NCBI RefSeq assembly: GCF_003353055.1
Contig: NZ_QKWJ01000004.1
Coordinates: 62,001-126,000, forward strand
DNA length: 64,000 nucleotides
Direction of reading: 5' to 3'
Source: Cupriavidus lacunae
GTDB taxonomy: Bacteria; Pseudomonadota; Gammaproteobacteria; Burkholderiales; Burkholderiaceae
Shown here: in pieces, positions 16,295 to 25,628 of the stretch
Position numbering within the stretch: position 1 is the stretch's first letter
Layout of the letters: each line of letters opens with the position of its first letter
The notes under the pieces: model-generated
What the model was told of the DNA's origin: nothing
Seen by the model: only the letters and a program-made list of their open reading frames with translations
Database searches by the model: none
Made by a program: the position numbers and the translations under genes

Positions 16295-17437
16295 ATGACC
16301 CGCCCGCCCCGCGGCGTGCTGCGCACGCCAACGGCTTTCCCCGAAAGCGCGCTGCCTGCCTTCGTCCAAAAGCTCGACCGGCCCGAAGCCCTGGTCAAAG
16401 CCCAGGCGCTTGCCTTCCTGATGTTCGAGAAGCGCGACCTGCGCGCCACGGAGACCTTCCTGACGGATTTCGGCATGCGCTGCGTGTCGCGCACCGGCAG
16501 CCGGCTGTTGATGCGCGGCGCCGGCCCCCAGCCGTGCCTGATGCTGGCGACGCCAGGCCAGCGCTCGCGCTATGTCGGCGCGGCCTTTTCGGTGCGCAGC
16601 GAGGCAGACCTGGTCCGCCTCGAGGCCAACGCGAGTGCGCGCCGCCTGTCGGCCGACGAGATTCCGGGCGGCGGCGCTGGCGTCGAGCTGACCGATCCCG
16701 CCGGGAACTTGCTGTGGCTGGTGACCGGCCAGCAGCCGTTCGACCCGCTGCCATTGCGGGACCCGCTGCATTCGCTCACCAACGATCCGGGACAGCTTCG
16801 GCGGGTGAATGCTACGGTCCGGCCGCCGCTGGAGCCCGCAGCCGTGGCCAAGCTCGGCCACGTCGTGCTCCAGACCGTCGACTTTCCCGGCATGGCGCGC
16901 TGGTATATGCGTCATCTCGGCCTGATCCCGACCGATGTCCAGTATCTGGAAGACGGGTCGCCCAATCTCTGCTTCTTCCGCCTGGACCTCGGCAGCACGC
17001 CCGCGGACCATCACGCCCTGGTGCTCGCCGGCGGCATCGAGGAGAAATACGAGCACAGCGCATACGAAGTGCTTGACCTCGACGCGCTCGGCCAGGGCCA
17101 CAACGTGCTGCGCGCGAACGGCCACCGCCATATGTGGGGTATTGGGCGCCATGTCCTCGGCAGCCAGCTGTTTGATTACTGGTTCGATCCGGATGGCATG
17201 GAATTCGAGCACTACACCGACGGCGATGTCTTCACCGCCGACCGGGAAACCCACTACGTGCCGCTGGAAATGTCCGGCATCTGGGCATGGGGCGACGACG
17301 TCCCCGCCAGCATGGGCGTCAAGCGCAATCTCGCCACGGTGTTCCGGGTTGCGCGGCTACTGCGCGCCGGCCGGCTATCGGCTGCCCGGCTGAAGCTGCT
17401 TGGGCGCGCGATGACCCAGGCGCGGCCCTGGCTCTGA
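16295..17437 (+). CDS. Two-domain VOC (extradiol dioxygenase-like) protein
   Basis: A 380-residue protein with two vicinal-oxygen-chelate modules, as in type I extradiol ring-cleavage dioxygenases. Likely Fe(II) ligands are in the C-terminal module: H189 (KLGHVVLQT), H254 (EHSAYEV) and E305 (MEFEHYTDGD). The first module lacks them, as expected. Start ATG at 16295 with AGGAGACGCC upstream; the longer frame from 16226 lies on the promoter. First gene of a six-gene operon with a FAH-fold hydrolase and FAD monooxygenase, which together would give hydroxylation, ring cleavage and hydrolysis. It is somewhat longer than typical enzymes (about 300) because of N- and C-terminal extensions; the substrate is unknown. 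Confidence 0.88.
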   Translation: MTRPPRGVLRTPTAFPESALPAFVQKLDRPEALVKAQALAFLMFEKRDLRATETFLTDFGMRCVSRTGSRLLMRGAGPQPCLMLATPGQRSRYVGAAFSVRSEADLVRLEANASARRLSADEIPGGGAGVELTDPAGNLLWLVTGQQPFDPLPLRDPLHSLTNDPGQLRRVNATVRPPLEPAAVAKLGHVVLQTVDFPGMARWYMRHLGLIPTDVQYLEDGSPNLCFFRLDLGSTPADHHALVLAGGIEEKYEHSAYEVLDLDALGQGHNVLRANGHRHMWGIGRHVLGSQLFDYWFDPDGMEFEHYTDGDVFTADRETHYVPLEMSGIWAWGDDVPASMGVKRNLATVFRVARLLRAGRLSAARLKLLGRAMTQARPWL

Positions 17438-17479
17438 GCCTGCGCTCCCGTACGAACCCCCTCACGTCAAGGAAAGCAA

Positions 17480-18436
17480 ATGTCCGTCAAAGTCGTCCGA
17501 TATCTCCACGGCGGCGAGCCCGGCTGGGGCGTGGTCCACGACCGCCGCATCGCGCCGCTGTCTTGCGGCGCCACCAGCACCGCTGACTTCGTCGCGAACG
17601 GCCTCGAAGCCGCGTGGCGAAGTACCTCCGACCAGGCCACGCTGCCGCTCGACGCCGTCACGCTGCTGCCGCCGGTCACATCTGACCGCCAGTTCCTGTG
17701 CCAGGGCACCAACTACGCCAGCCATTTGCGTGAGTCCGGCATGGACCCCGACAAGATCGGCTTCAACACACTGTTCACCAAGGCCCCGTCCTGCCTTGCG
17801 CCCGCCGACGCCGACGTGGTGCGGCCGGCGCATGTGCGCCTGCTTGACTACGAAATCGAGCTCGGTCTCGTTGTGCGCAAGCCGCTGAGCGGCGCGGTCC
17901 GCGTCGGGCCGGACCAGCTGCACGAGTTTCTCGCTGGCGTGACCATCGTCAACGACATTTCGGCGCGCGACGTCCAGCTGCCGCAGGCCCAGTTTTATAA
18001 GGGCAAGAGCTACCGCAGCTTCGGCCCGGTCGGGCCCTTCCTGGTGCTGTTGGACGCGCAGGAATGGCTGCGCTGGCCCGAGTTCCGTATGCAGCTGCAT
18101 GTTAACGGGCAGCCCCGTCAGGACGCCCATTGCGGCGACATGATCTTCAAGCCGCACCAGACGCTTTCCGAGCTGTCCGCCTTGCACGACCTGCAAGCCG
18201 GCGATCTGATCGCGACCGGTACGCCGGCCGGCTGCGCCGCCCGTGCGCCTGGCAAGCTGGCCATGTGGGCGTTCCGGCATCTGCTGTCCGAGAGCGCGAA
18301 GTGGCGCCTCTTCATCAAGAAGGGCCTGTCGAACCCGGCTTACCTGCAGCCAGGCGACATCATGACCGCTTCAATCCGCACCGACGACGGCGCCATCGAC
18401 CTGGGCGAGCAGCGCAATCGGGTGGTGGCGTCATGA
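17480..18436 (+). CDS. Fumarylacetoacetate hydrolase (FAH) fold protein
   Basis: A 318-residue FAH-superfamily enzyme with metal ligands in YEIELGLVVRK near residue 123 and the conserved NDISARDVQ near 155. FKPHQTLSELSALHDLQAGDLIATGTP near 230 completes the core fold. In ring-cleavage pathways such enzymes hydrolyse acylpyruvates, hydrate or decarboxylate the cleavage product. An insertion of about 30 residues (AFRHLLSESAKWRLFIKKG) between the GTP motif and the C-terminal strand is unusual. It overlaps the next gene by four bases (ATGA). Confidence 0.9.
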   Translation: MSVKVVRYLHGGEPGWGVVHDRRIAPLSCGATSTADFVANGLEAAWRSTSDQATLPLDAVTLLPPVTSDRQFLCQGTNYASHLRESGMDPDKIGFNTLFTKAPSCLAPADADVVRPAHVRLLDYEIELGLVVRKPLSGAVRVGPDQLHEFLAGVTIVNDISARDVQLPQAQFYKGKSYRSFGPVGPFLVLLDAQEWLRWPEFRMQLHVNGQPRQDAHCGDMIFKPHQTLSELSALHDLQAGDLIATGTPAGCAARAPGKLAMWAFRHLLSESAKWRLFIKKGLSNPAYLQPGDIMTASIRTDDGAIDLGEQRNRVVAS

Positions 18437-19455
18437 ACCACAGCTATATCGCCGCTATCGACGGATTTGGCGATGCCGTCGCGTTGGGGCTGCGCTCGGC
18501 GCCATGCCCGCAGCCACGCCACGGCGAGATCGTGGTGCAAGTGGAGGCAGCGGCGATCAATCCCATCGATGTGCGCCGCCGCGGTGGCTACGGCAGCAGA
18601 CTTTTCTCTCTCATGGGCGCGGCGCGCATGCCGCTCGTGCTCGGTAACGATTTTGTCGGGACGGTCTACGCGGTGGGTCGGGGTGTGACCGGGCTGCGCG
18701 AAGGCGATGCCGTGTTCGGCGCCAAGCCGCCATCGAGTGCGGGCACGCATGCGACCCATGTCACCATGCGCGCCGAGCACGCTCGCCTCAGGCCGTCGTC
18801 TATCCCAGCCGCCACCCTGGCGACGCTACCGTACAACTTCCTGACCGTGACGCGCGCCTTCGCCGACGCCGGGATTTGCCGCGAGACCGTGAACGGCCGT
18901 CCCGTGCTGGTGCACGGCGCAACCGGTGGCCTGGGCCAGATCGCGGTCTGGTTGCTGCACAGGCTGGGAGCGAGTGTTACCGCCGTCGGCGGACGTAAAG
19001 GGCTCGATGCCTGCCTGGCCGCTGGCGCCGCCGAACTCGTCGATCGCCACCGCCAATCGCTGGCGAGCCTGCCGCGGCATTTCGCCGCCACCCTGAATTT
19101 CGCCAGTTGGGACGACGAAGCGGACCTGCTGCAACGGCTGGCGCCCGACGCAGCCGGTCACGCGACCACTGTCCATCCGCTGCTTGGCAACTTCGACCGA
19201 CTGGGCCTGCTCGGAGGCGGTGTGGCCACGCTGGTTGGCAAGCGTGGCAAACGCGGCCAGATACCGAAGGGTGCGCGCTATGGGTGGACGACTTTCCGCC
19301 CGAACCCTTCGGCCTTGCAGGCACTGGCCGATTGCGCGGCGGCGCTGGCCCCGCCCACGGTGAAGACCTTTACGCTCAGCCAGGCCGGGCAGGCGTACCT
19401 GCACGTCGAGCAAGGCCAACCCCGGCGGGCTGTCCTGCTGCCAGGGCAACTCTAA
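18433..19455 (+). CDS. MDR superfamily NAD(P)H-dependent oxidoreductase (quinone oxidoreductase-like)
   Basis: A 340-residue medium-chain dehydrogenase/reductase. The catalytic-domain start (AAINPIDVRRRGGYGSR, PLVLGNDFVGTVYAVGRGV) and the nucleotide-binding motif VLVHGATGGLGQIAVWLLHRLGA are clear. No structural zinc cysteines are present, so it belongs to the zinc-free quinone-reductase/enoyl-reductase branch. It could reduce an enone intermediate of the pathway. Translationally coupled to the FAH gene upstream. Confidence 0.9.
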   Translation: MNHSYIAAIDGFGDAVALGLRSAPCPQPRHGEIVVQVEAAAINPIDVRRRGGYGSRLFSLMGAARMPLVLGNDFVGTVYAVGRGVTGLREGDAVFGAKPPSSAGTHATHVTMRAEHARLRPSSIPAATLATLPYNFLTVTRAFADAGICRETVNGRPVLVHGATGGLGQIAVWLLHRLGASVTAVGGRKGLDACLAAGAAELVDRHRQSLASLPRHFAATLNFASWDDEADLLQRLAPDAAGHATTVHPLLGNFDRLGLLGGGVATLVGKRGKRGQIPKGARYGWTTFRPNPSALQALADCAAALAPPTVKTFTLSQAGQAYLHVEQGQPRRAVLLPGQL

Positions 19456-19484
19456 AAAAACAGGGCCACAACAAGGAGACAAGC

Positions 19485-21413
19485 ATGCCCGATACCACAC
19501 GCGACAGCGGGACGCGTACCGGCGGCATCCGGACCCAGGCCGATATCGACGACTTCGAACGCACGCCCTGGCAGGAAAAGCTACCCGCGCAGAACACTTA
19601 CGAACTGCTGTGCCAGGCCTGCGACAGTCATCCGGACAAGACCGCGTTGCGCTTTGTCATGACCGGGGCGGCTGACGTGCCAGAGTTTGTCGTCGATTAC
19701 GCAACCCTCAAGGCGCGCGTGACGCAAGCGGCCAACGCCTTCCACCGCGCCGGCATTACAACCGGCACCGCGGTGACGTTGCTGCTGCCCAATCTGCCCG
19801 AGACCCATTACGCCTTGCTGGGCGCGCAGGCTGCCGGCATCGCCAGTCCCATCAACCCGATGCTGGAGGTCGACTATATCGCCGCCATCGTCAATGAGAC
19901 AGGAGCGCAAGCGCTGGTCGCCTGCGCCCCTGTCTCGGACAGCGCGCTCTGGGACAAAGCCATCGCCGTGGCCGACCGTTGTCCATCGGTGCGGACGCTG
20001 TTCGTCGTCAGCGCAGCGCCGTATCTTCCTGCTGCGGAGCGTGCGCGGGTTGACGCGGCCTTCGACACGGCGTCAAAGCCGTGCCGCGCGGACGTGAAGA
20101 TGGTCGGCTTCGACCAGGCGCTGGCGGCCGAGCCGTCGGACACGCTGGTTTCGAAGCGCCACATCCTGGCGACTGACATCTGCTCGCATTTCCATACCGG
20201 CGGCACTACCGGCCTGCCCAAAGTCGCGACGCACACGCATCTCAATGAAGCCTTCGTCGCGTCGATGCTTAAAGCGCTGATTCCGTCGCCAAATACGATC
20301 CTGTGCGGCCTCCCGCTGTTCCACGTGAACGGCGCGATGATCACCGGCCTTGCCGCGTTCCATGCCGGTTGGGAGGTCGTGATGCTTACGCCCAGCGGCT
20401 ATCGGGGCCAGGCCGTGATGCCGAACTTCTGGAAGCTGGTCGAACGGTTCCGCGCCACCAGCTTCAGCGGCGTGCCGACGATCTACGCCGCGCTGGCCGA
20501 TCTGCCGCGGGAAGGCGCCGACATTGCCTCGCTGCGCTTCGCCTTTTGCGGCGCCGCGCCGCTGCCGGCCGAGGTCGCGCGGCGCTTCGAAGCCGCCGCC
20601 GGCATTCCGTTGTATGAGGGCTACGGTCTGACCGAAGGCGCGTGCGTTTCGGCCCTCAATCCGCCGCAGGGCGAACGTCGCCTCGGCACGGTCGGCCTGC
20701 GCCTGCCGCACCAGGCGATCGGCGTCTGGAAGGTCGACGGCTCCGGCCACGCCACCGAGCCTTGCGCGCCGGGCGAAACCGGCGTCATCGGCATCAACGG
20801 TCCGAATGTGTTTCCCGGCTATTTGCGCGAGCAAGACAATGGCGGCATCTGGCTCAATCCGGGGTGGCTCAATACCGGCGACCTCGGCCATCTCGATGCC
20901 GACGGCTATCTCCATCTGACCGGACGTGCCAAGGAGCTGATCATCCGCGGCGGCCACAACATCGATCCAGCGATGATCGAAGACGCCCTGCTGCGGCATC
21001 CGGCCGTGGCAATGGCGGCTGCGGTCGGCGAGCCGGATGCGCACACCGGGGAATTGCCAGTCGCCTACGTCACGCTCAAGCCAGGCTTCACCCCGGCTGC
21101 CGACGAATTGCTCGCAGACGCGCGCAACCTCGTGCCTGAACGCGCTGCTGTGCCAGTGCGCATCGACATCCTGCAGGAGATGCCGCTGACCTCCATCGGC
21201 AAGGTGGCGCGGGCGGAGTTACGCATGCGCGCTGCAGAGCAAGTGTTCCGAGAGATCCTGGCGCGGGCCGGTACGGCCGCCAGCGTGCGCGTGGGGCCGG
21301 ATATCCGGCGCGGCACCGTCGCCTTCGTCCGATGCCCCGCCGCGGACGTGGCGTACGTGCAGGATCTGCTCGGACGGTTTCCGTTCCCTCTCGACTTCAA
21401 CTGCCCGGTGTGA
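19485..21413 (+). CDS. AMP-forming acyl-CoA synthetase with extended C-terminus
   Basis: A 642-residue ANL-superfamily adenylating enzyme that would activate a free acid to its CoA thioester. Visible motifs are the P-loop HTGGTTGLPKVATHTH near residue 240, GYGLTEGACVS near 375, NTGDLGHLDADGYLHLTGR near 460 and the catalytic lysine in TSIGKVAR near 570. About 69 residues follow the catalytic lysine, more than the usual 20-30, ending FPLDFNCPV; this tail is unexplained. AAGGAG precedes the ATG at 19485. Upstream in frame is a shadow of the oxidoreductase. Confidence 0.93.
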   Translation: MPDTTRDSGTRTGGIRTQADIDDFERTPWQEKLPAQNTYELLCQACDSHPDKTALRFVMTGAADVPEFVVDYATLKARVTQAANAFHRAGITTGTAVTLLLPNLPETHYALLGAQAAGIASPINPMLEVDYIAAIVNETGAQALVACAPVSDSALWDKAIAVADRCPSVRTLFVVSAAPYLPAAERARVDAAFDTASKPCRADVKMVGFDQALAAEPSDTLVSKRHILATDICSHFHTGGTTGLPKVATHTHLNEAFVASMLKALIPSPNTILCGLPLFHVNGAMITGLAAFHAGWEVVMLTPSGYRGQAVMPNFWKLVERFRATSFSGVPTIYAALADLPREGADIASLRFAFCGAAPLPAEVARRFEAAAGIPLYEGYGLTEGACVSALNPPQGERRLGTVGLRLPHQAIGVWKVDGSGHATEPCAPGETGVIGINGPNVFPGYLREQDNGGIWLNPGWLNTGDLGHLDADGYLHLTGRAKELIIRGGHNIDPAMIEDALLRHPAVAMAAAVGEPDAHTGELPVAYVTLKPGFTPAADELLADARNLVPERAAVPVRIDILQEMPLTSIGKVARAELRMRAAEQVFREILARAGTAASVRVGPDIRRGTVAFVRCPAADVAYVQDLLGRFPFPLDFNCPV

Positions 21414-21448
21414 ACGCGCCGAGTCTCCTCTCGTAGAGAACCCCGCTT

Positions 21449-23104
21449 ATGAATACCACATTGCCCGAGCAGGTAGACGTCCTGCTGGTGGGCCTGGGTC
21501 CGGTTGGCGCCGCCGCGGCCAACCTGCTGGGACGCTACGGCGTCCGTACCCTGGCCATCGACAAGGCCACGGATATTTTCACCGCGCCCCGGGCCATCGT
21601 GCTCGATAACGAAGCGCTGCGCATCCTGCAGATGGCAGGGCTCGAGGAAGGCGCGTTCGATACGCTGGCCATCGCCAAGGTGCAGATGCATTCGCCGCTG
21701 TTCGGCAGATACGCGCGTGCCAACACTGCGGGCACCATGGACTGCCACCCGCGACTTGTCACGTTCTATCAGCCGGATCTCGAACGCGCCTTGCGCGCCC
21801 GCTTGGGCCGCTATCCCTGCGTGAGCATCGCTCTCGGCGCCGATCTCACCGGTTTCGACGACGACGGCGAAGCGGTGCGGTGCACCGTGTGCCTTTCCGG
21901 CGGTGACACGGCCACCGTGCGCGCGCGCTATATCGTGGGCGCGGACGGGGCCAATTCTTTCGTGCGGCGCCACGCTGGCCTTGCCTTTGCCGGCAAGACC
22001 TTCACGCAGGATTGGCTGGTCATCGACGCCCTGAACGTGCCCAACCCGATCGATCATGTCGAATTCCTGTGCGACCCGCGCCGGCCTACGCCGCACATGG
22101 TTGCCCCGGGCGGCAGGCAACGCTGGGAGTTCATGCTGCAGCCCGGCGAGACGCGTGAACAGATGGAATCGCCGGACAAGATCCGCGAACTGCTGGCCCC
22201 CTGGTGCAAGCCGGAGGAGATCACGATTGAGCGCACAGCGGTCTACCGGTTCCATGCGCGCATCGTCGATCGCTTCTCCAGGGGCCGGGCCTTCCTGGTG
22301 GGCGATGCCGCGCATATCACGCCGCCCTTCGTCGGGCAGGGGCTCGTTGCCGGGCTGCGCGACGTGGCCAACCTGTGCTGGAAGCTCGCATGGGTCGTGC
22401 AGGGAAGGGCGACGCCCGCCATTCTCGAAACCTACGACACTGAGCGGCGCCCACACGCCCGCTCCATCATCAATCTGGCGCTCCTGATGGGTCGGCTGGT
22501 AATGCCGCGCAACCGGCTGGCGGCATTTGCCGTCCATGGCGCGATGGCGCTGATGCAGCGCATGCCCTGGGCTCGAGCCTTCTTCGAGGACCTGAAGATC
22601 AAGCCGCCCGCGCGTTTCAGGCGCGGCCTGTTTCAGCGCGGCAAGACGCGCGCGAGGCTGGTACGCGGCGGTCTGCTGCCGCAAGGGCTTGTGCGCCGCG
22701 GGCCAGGCGCACCCATCGTGCCGAGCGACGAAGCGCTCGGGTCGCGGCTCGTGCTGGCGGGATTCGGCTGCGATCCCGCGCCGTTGCTGGACCGTAGCCT
22801 TCTGGCGGCATGGCGACAGGCAGGCGGCGCCATCGTGCAGCTGCGCCATTGCGGGCAAGGCGAACACGGGCCGCAGGAGGCGCACGAACGGCGGGACGGG
22901 CATTCCTGGGAGGACATGTCGGACCAGCTTATCCCGGGGGCCGCACCCGTCGGCTGGATCGCGGTCGTGCGTCCCGACCGCACCGTGCTGCACGACGGCC
23001 CGCTCGAAGCCGTCGACGACGTCGTCCGGGAGTCGCTTGCCATGCTGGGAGTGGGCGGCCCGCTGCCAGAAGGCTTGCCTCCCGCGTTGCGGGCCTTCGG
23101 CTGA
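21449..23104 (+). CDS. MhpA-like FAD-dependent aromatic monooxygenase
   Basis: A 551-residue flavoprotein hydroxylase of the 3-(3-hydroxyphenyl)propionate hydroxylase (MhpA)/PheA type. Motifs are the FAD Rossmann motif LLVGLGPVGAAAANLLG near residue 12, the DG motif VGADGANSFVRR near 168, and the GD motif GRAFLVGDAAHITPPFVGQG near 285. A thioredoxin-like C-terminal segment follows. It would use NAD(P)H and oxygen to add a hydroxyl group to a phenolic ring, preparing it for the extradiol-type enzyme at the start of the operon. The regiospecificity and substrate are unknown. Confidence 0.93.
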   Translation: MNTTLPEQVDVLLVGLGPVGAAAANLLGRYGVRTLAIDKATDIFTAPRAIVLDNEALRILQMAGLEEGAFDTLAIAKVQMHSPLFGRYARANTAGTMDCHPRLVTFYQPDLERALRARLGRYPCVSIALGADLTGFDDDGEAVRCTVCLSGGDTATVRARYIVGADGANSFVRRHAGLAFAGKTFTQDWLVIDALNVPNPIDHVEFLCDPRRPTPHMVAPGGRQRWEFMLQPGETREQMESPDKIRELLAPWCKPEEITIERTAVYRFHARIVDRFSRGRAFLVGDAAHITPPFVGQGLVAGLRDVANLCWKLAWVVQGRATPAILETYDTERRPHARSIINLALLMGRLVMPRNRLAAFAVHGAMALMQRMPWARAFFEDLKIKPPARFRRGLFQRGKTRARLVRGGLLPQGLVRRGPGAPIVPSDEALGSRLVLAGFGCDPAPLLDRSLLAAWRQAGGAIVQLRHCGQGEHGPQEAHERRDGHSWEDMSDQLIPGAAPVGWIAVVRPDRTVLHDGPLEAVDDVVRESLAMLGVGGPLPEGLPPALRAFG

Positions 23105-23174
23105 CCTCGGCTTGCCTGAGCACGCGGGCTCCGGCTATCAACGCATGACAATTATTAAAACGGGAGACAAGACG

Positions 23175-24347
23175 GTGAAAATTCGTTCAATCGTGTCCGC
23201 AGTATTCGCGCTAGGCGCAGTGCCCGCATCGGCGCAGTCCAGTGTTACGCTATACGGCGTAGTTGATACCAACGTCGAGTATGTCAATCGGGTCGGATCG
23301 GTCCCGCTGCCGACGAACTTTTACAACTCAGGGCTAGGACATAGCGTTGTCCGTATGAACTCCGGTGGCGTTGCTGGCTCACGTTGGGGTCTACGGGGAG
23401 AGGAGGATCTGGGTGGGGGGATGAAGTCGCTTTTCGTATTAGAGGGCGGGTTCCAGGCCGATACCGGCGCCTTGGAGATGCCGAGCACACTCTTTGATCG
23501 ACAGGCGTACGTTGGGCTGCGCAGCAACAGTTTCGGCCAACTGACCTTCGGGCGCCAGTACACGTCCCTCTTTCTGGGATTGGCCAATTTCATGCCTGCG
23601 AGCTACGCAGTTCAGTATGAACCGATCGCAGTGATAGCCGGTCCGAACTTCCGGGAGAACAATACAGTCCAGTATGCGGCCGCAGCGGGGCCTGTGACAG
23701 CGATTGCCCATTGGTCCTTTGGTGTCGGCTTATCTTTGCCGCCTACCAGTCCGTTTGCACAGCAAGTCATGGTCGGCGGCAATGGCGAGATGCCGGGGCG
23801 GTTCCGCGCTGACACCGGGTATGGTGCTGCACTGATCTATATGCCTGGCGCGTTCGGCTTCACGGTGGACTACGATCAGTACAACCCGTCAATCGCTCAG
23901 GGCAGTGGTACCAATAAGCGCGCAGCGGTCGCCGCGAGCTATACGTTCGATGGCAAGGCCAAGGTAATGGGTGGGTACCGTTGGGGGCAAAACAAGGATC
24001 AGAATGGCTTGACAGTCCTGCGCGATGACTACTACTGGTTGGGCGCGAACTACCAATGGACTCCCGTGGTCGAGCTGACGCTTGAGTATGACTACGAGAA
24101 TGTCCGGCGTCTAAACGGCAACGCCGCGGTTGCGAATCCCTGGCAACTGATTTTTATGGCGAGATATAGTTTGAGCAAGAGAACGGATCTATACCTGTCC
24201 ACAGCCTATGCGCGGAACGCCGGATTGATGCTCGAATCATCAGCGTCGGGCTATGGGGCAAGCCTTTTTCTGAATAACAGTTACGCGCCAGGGGTCGGGC
24301 AGACATCGATGATCGGCGTTGCTGCAGGAGTCCGCCATATTTTTTGA
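23175..24347 (+). CDS. Gram-negative general porin (OmpC-like)
   Basis: A 390-residue outer-membrane trimeric porin of the betaproteobacterial type: signal peptide (KIRSIVSAVFALGAVPASAQ), then SSVTLYGVVDTNVEY, a long beta-barrel pattern with GSRWGLRGEEDLGGGMKS and FDRQAYVGLRSNSFGQLTFGR, and the terminal aromatic residue (GVRHIF). The GTG at 23175 has GGGAG eight bases upstream; an ATG at 23145 would add ten residues before the signal. Base composition and codon use are visibly AT-richer than the five upstream genes, so it may have been recruited separately. It could carry the operon's substrate across the outer membrane. Confidence 0.92.
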   Translation: MKIRSIVSAVFALGAVPASAQSSVTLYGVVDTNVEYVNRVGSVPLPTNFYNSGLGHSVVRMNSGGVAGSRWGLRGEEDLGGGMKSLFVLEGGFQADTGALEMPSTLFDRQAYVGLRSNSFGQLTFGRQYTSLFLGLANFMPASYAVQYEPIAVIAGPNFRENNTVQYAAAAGPVTAIAHWSFGVGLSLPPTSPFAQQVMVGGNGEMPGRFRADTGYGAALIYMPGAFGFTVDYDQYNPSIAQGSGTNKRAAVAASYTFDGKAKVMGGYRWGQNKDQNGLTVLRDDYYWLGANYQWTPVVELTLEYDYENVRRLNGNAAVANPWQLIFMARYSLSKRTDLYLSTAYARNAGLMLESSASGYGASLFLNNSYAPGVGQTSMIGVAAGVRHIF

Positions 24348-24514
24348 TACGGCTCGACGCTGAGTGCCGAAAGCTCCGACTCCCGGCATTGGTCCGAGTC
24401 GCTTTTGACTTTTGCCACAGGGTGGCCATGTTGAAATCGCAGGTTTGCGCGGTGCTCCCCTGGCGCCGGCCGTGACAGGTGCCAATCAGCTGGATTTGCT
24501 CATCTTCGAAATCC

Positions 24515-24546
24515 CGGTCCTGGCAGTACTAGCACTGCCAGGACCG
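24515..24546. terminator. Bidirectional hairpin terminator between convergent genes
   Basis: CGGTCCTGGCAGT (24515-24527) pairs perfectly with ACTGCCAGGACCG (24534-24546) around a six-base loop, between the porin stop (24347) and the Bug receptor stop (24583). A 13-base perfect stem suits both directions, although no T-run follows. Confidence 0.8.
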
Positions 24547-24582
24547 TCCGGCCGGGTATCCTCGGGCTGCCGAAGGCGCGGG

Positions 24583-25575
24583 TTATTCCGGCTGGATGCC
24601 GGCGGCTTTGATCACCTCGGCCCATTTCGCGGTTTCACCGCGCACGAACGCCGCCAGCTCTTCCGGCGTCGATGGGGAGGGTTGGCCTCCTGTCTGGCTG
24701 AAGTGTTCGGTAGCCGCCGGGCTCGTCAGCGCCTGTCGAATCAGCTGGCTCATACGCGCGACGACCGGTTTTGGCGTGGTGGCGGGGAAGAAGGCAGCAA
24801 CCCAGGCCGTCATCTCGTAGCCTGGCAGGCCGCTTTCCGCCATGGTCGGAACATTGCCGAGCAGGGGATTGCGCCTGGACGTGGTCACGGCGACTGCGCG
24901 CAGCTTGCCGTTCTGGATCAGGGGCAGGGCTGGATTGATGTCGGAAATCATGAACTCGACCTGGTGGCCCATCAAGTCGGTCAGGGCCTGCGGCACGCCC
25001 TTGTAGGGCACATGCAGTGCCGGTGTGCCGCTCATCATCTTGTAGAGCTCGCTGGCGACCCGGGTGGAGGAACTGCCGCTGGCGAAGGTCATCTTGCCTT
25101 GCCGGTTTTTCGCCAGCGTGGTCAGTTCTGCCACCTTCTGCACCGGGCTGTCGGATGGCACCACCAAAACCAATCCGCTCTTGGCGATCAACGACACCGG
25201 CGCGTAGTCCTTGATGGGATCATAGGGCAGCTTCCTGAACAGGGACGCATTGGCCGCGTGAGTGGTGTTTGTCGTGATGAGCATCGTGTAGCCATCTGCG
25301 GGTGCTCTCGCGACGGCCGTGGCGGCGATGAACCCGTTGGCACCGGGACGGTTTTCCACGACGACGGACTGGCCGGTCTGGGCAGTGATGGTCTGCGCGA
25401 TGTAGCGCGCGGTGTTGTCCGTGCCACTGCCTGCGGGGAATGGCACCACGACGCGGATCGGCTTGTCCGGATACTCGTTCGGGCCGGCGGCCCACACCAG
25501 TTGCGGCGCCGCGCAAGCAGCGGCCAGTCCGGACAGCATGGCGAGCATGCGTCGCCGGGGAAATCGCTGGATCAT
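24583..25575 (-). CDS. Bug-family tripartite tricarboxylate transporter receptor
   Basis: A 330-residue periplasmic binding protein. A twin-arginine-like start (MIQRFPRRRMLAMLSGLAAA) is followed by a cleavage region and the hallmark YPDKPIRVVVPFPAGSGTDN, and VVVENRPGANGF. The ATG at 25575 has GGAGG upstream; the first 50 codons of the longer frame are a shadow. Last gene of the minus-strand catabolic cluster starting near 34064; it would provide uptake for that cluster. Confidence 0.92.
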   Translation of the reverse strand: MIQRFPRRRMLAMLSGLAAACAAPQLVWAAGPNEYPDKPIRVVVPFPAGSGTDNTARYIAQTITAQTGQSVVVENRPGANGFIAATAVARAPADGYTMLITTNTTHAANASLFRKLPYDPIKDYAPVSLIAKSGLVLVVPSDSPVQKVAELTTLAKNRQGKMTFASGSSSTRVASELYKMMSGTPALHVPYKGVPQALTDLMGHQVEFMISDINPALPLIQNGKLRAVAVTTSRRNPLLGNVPTMAESGLPGYEMTAWVAAFFPATTPKPVVARMSQLIRQALTSPAATEHFSQTGGQPSPSTPEELAAFVRGETAKWAEVIKAAGIQPE

Positions 25576-25628
25576 CTTGTCTCCTCCCGCATCTCGGGAT
25601 CTGATTGAATGGCTTGGCCGAGCTTGCG

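Noticed and set aside
21065-22993. Minus-strand 642-residue open frame
   Set aside because: Runs antisense to the acyl-CoA synthetase end and the monooxygenase; composition is that of a shadow.
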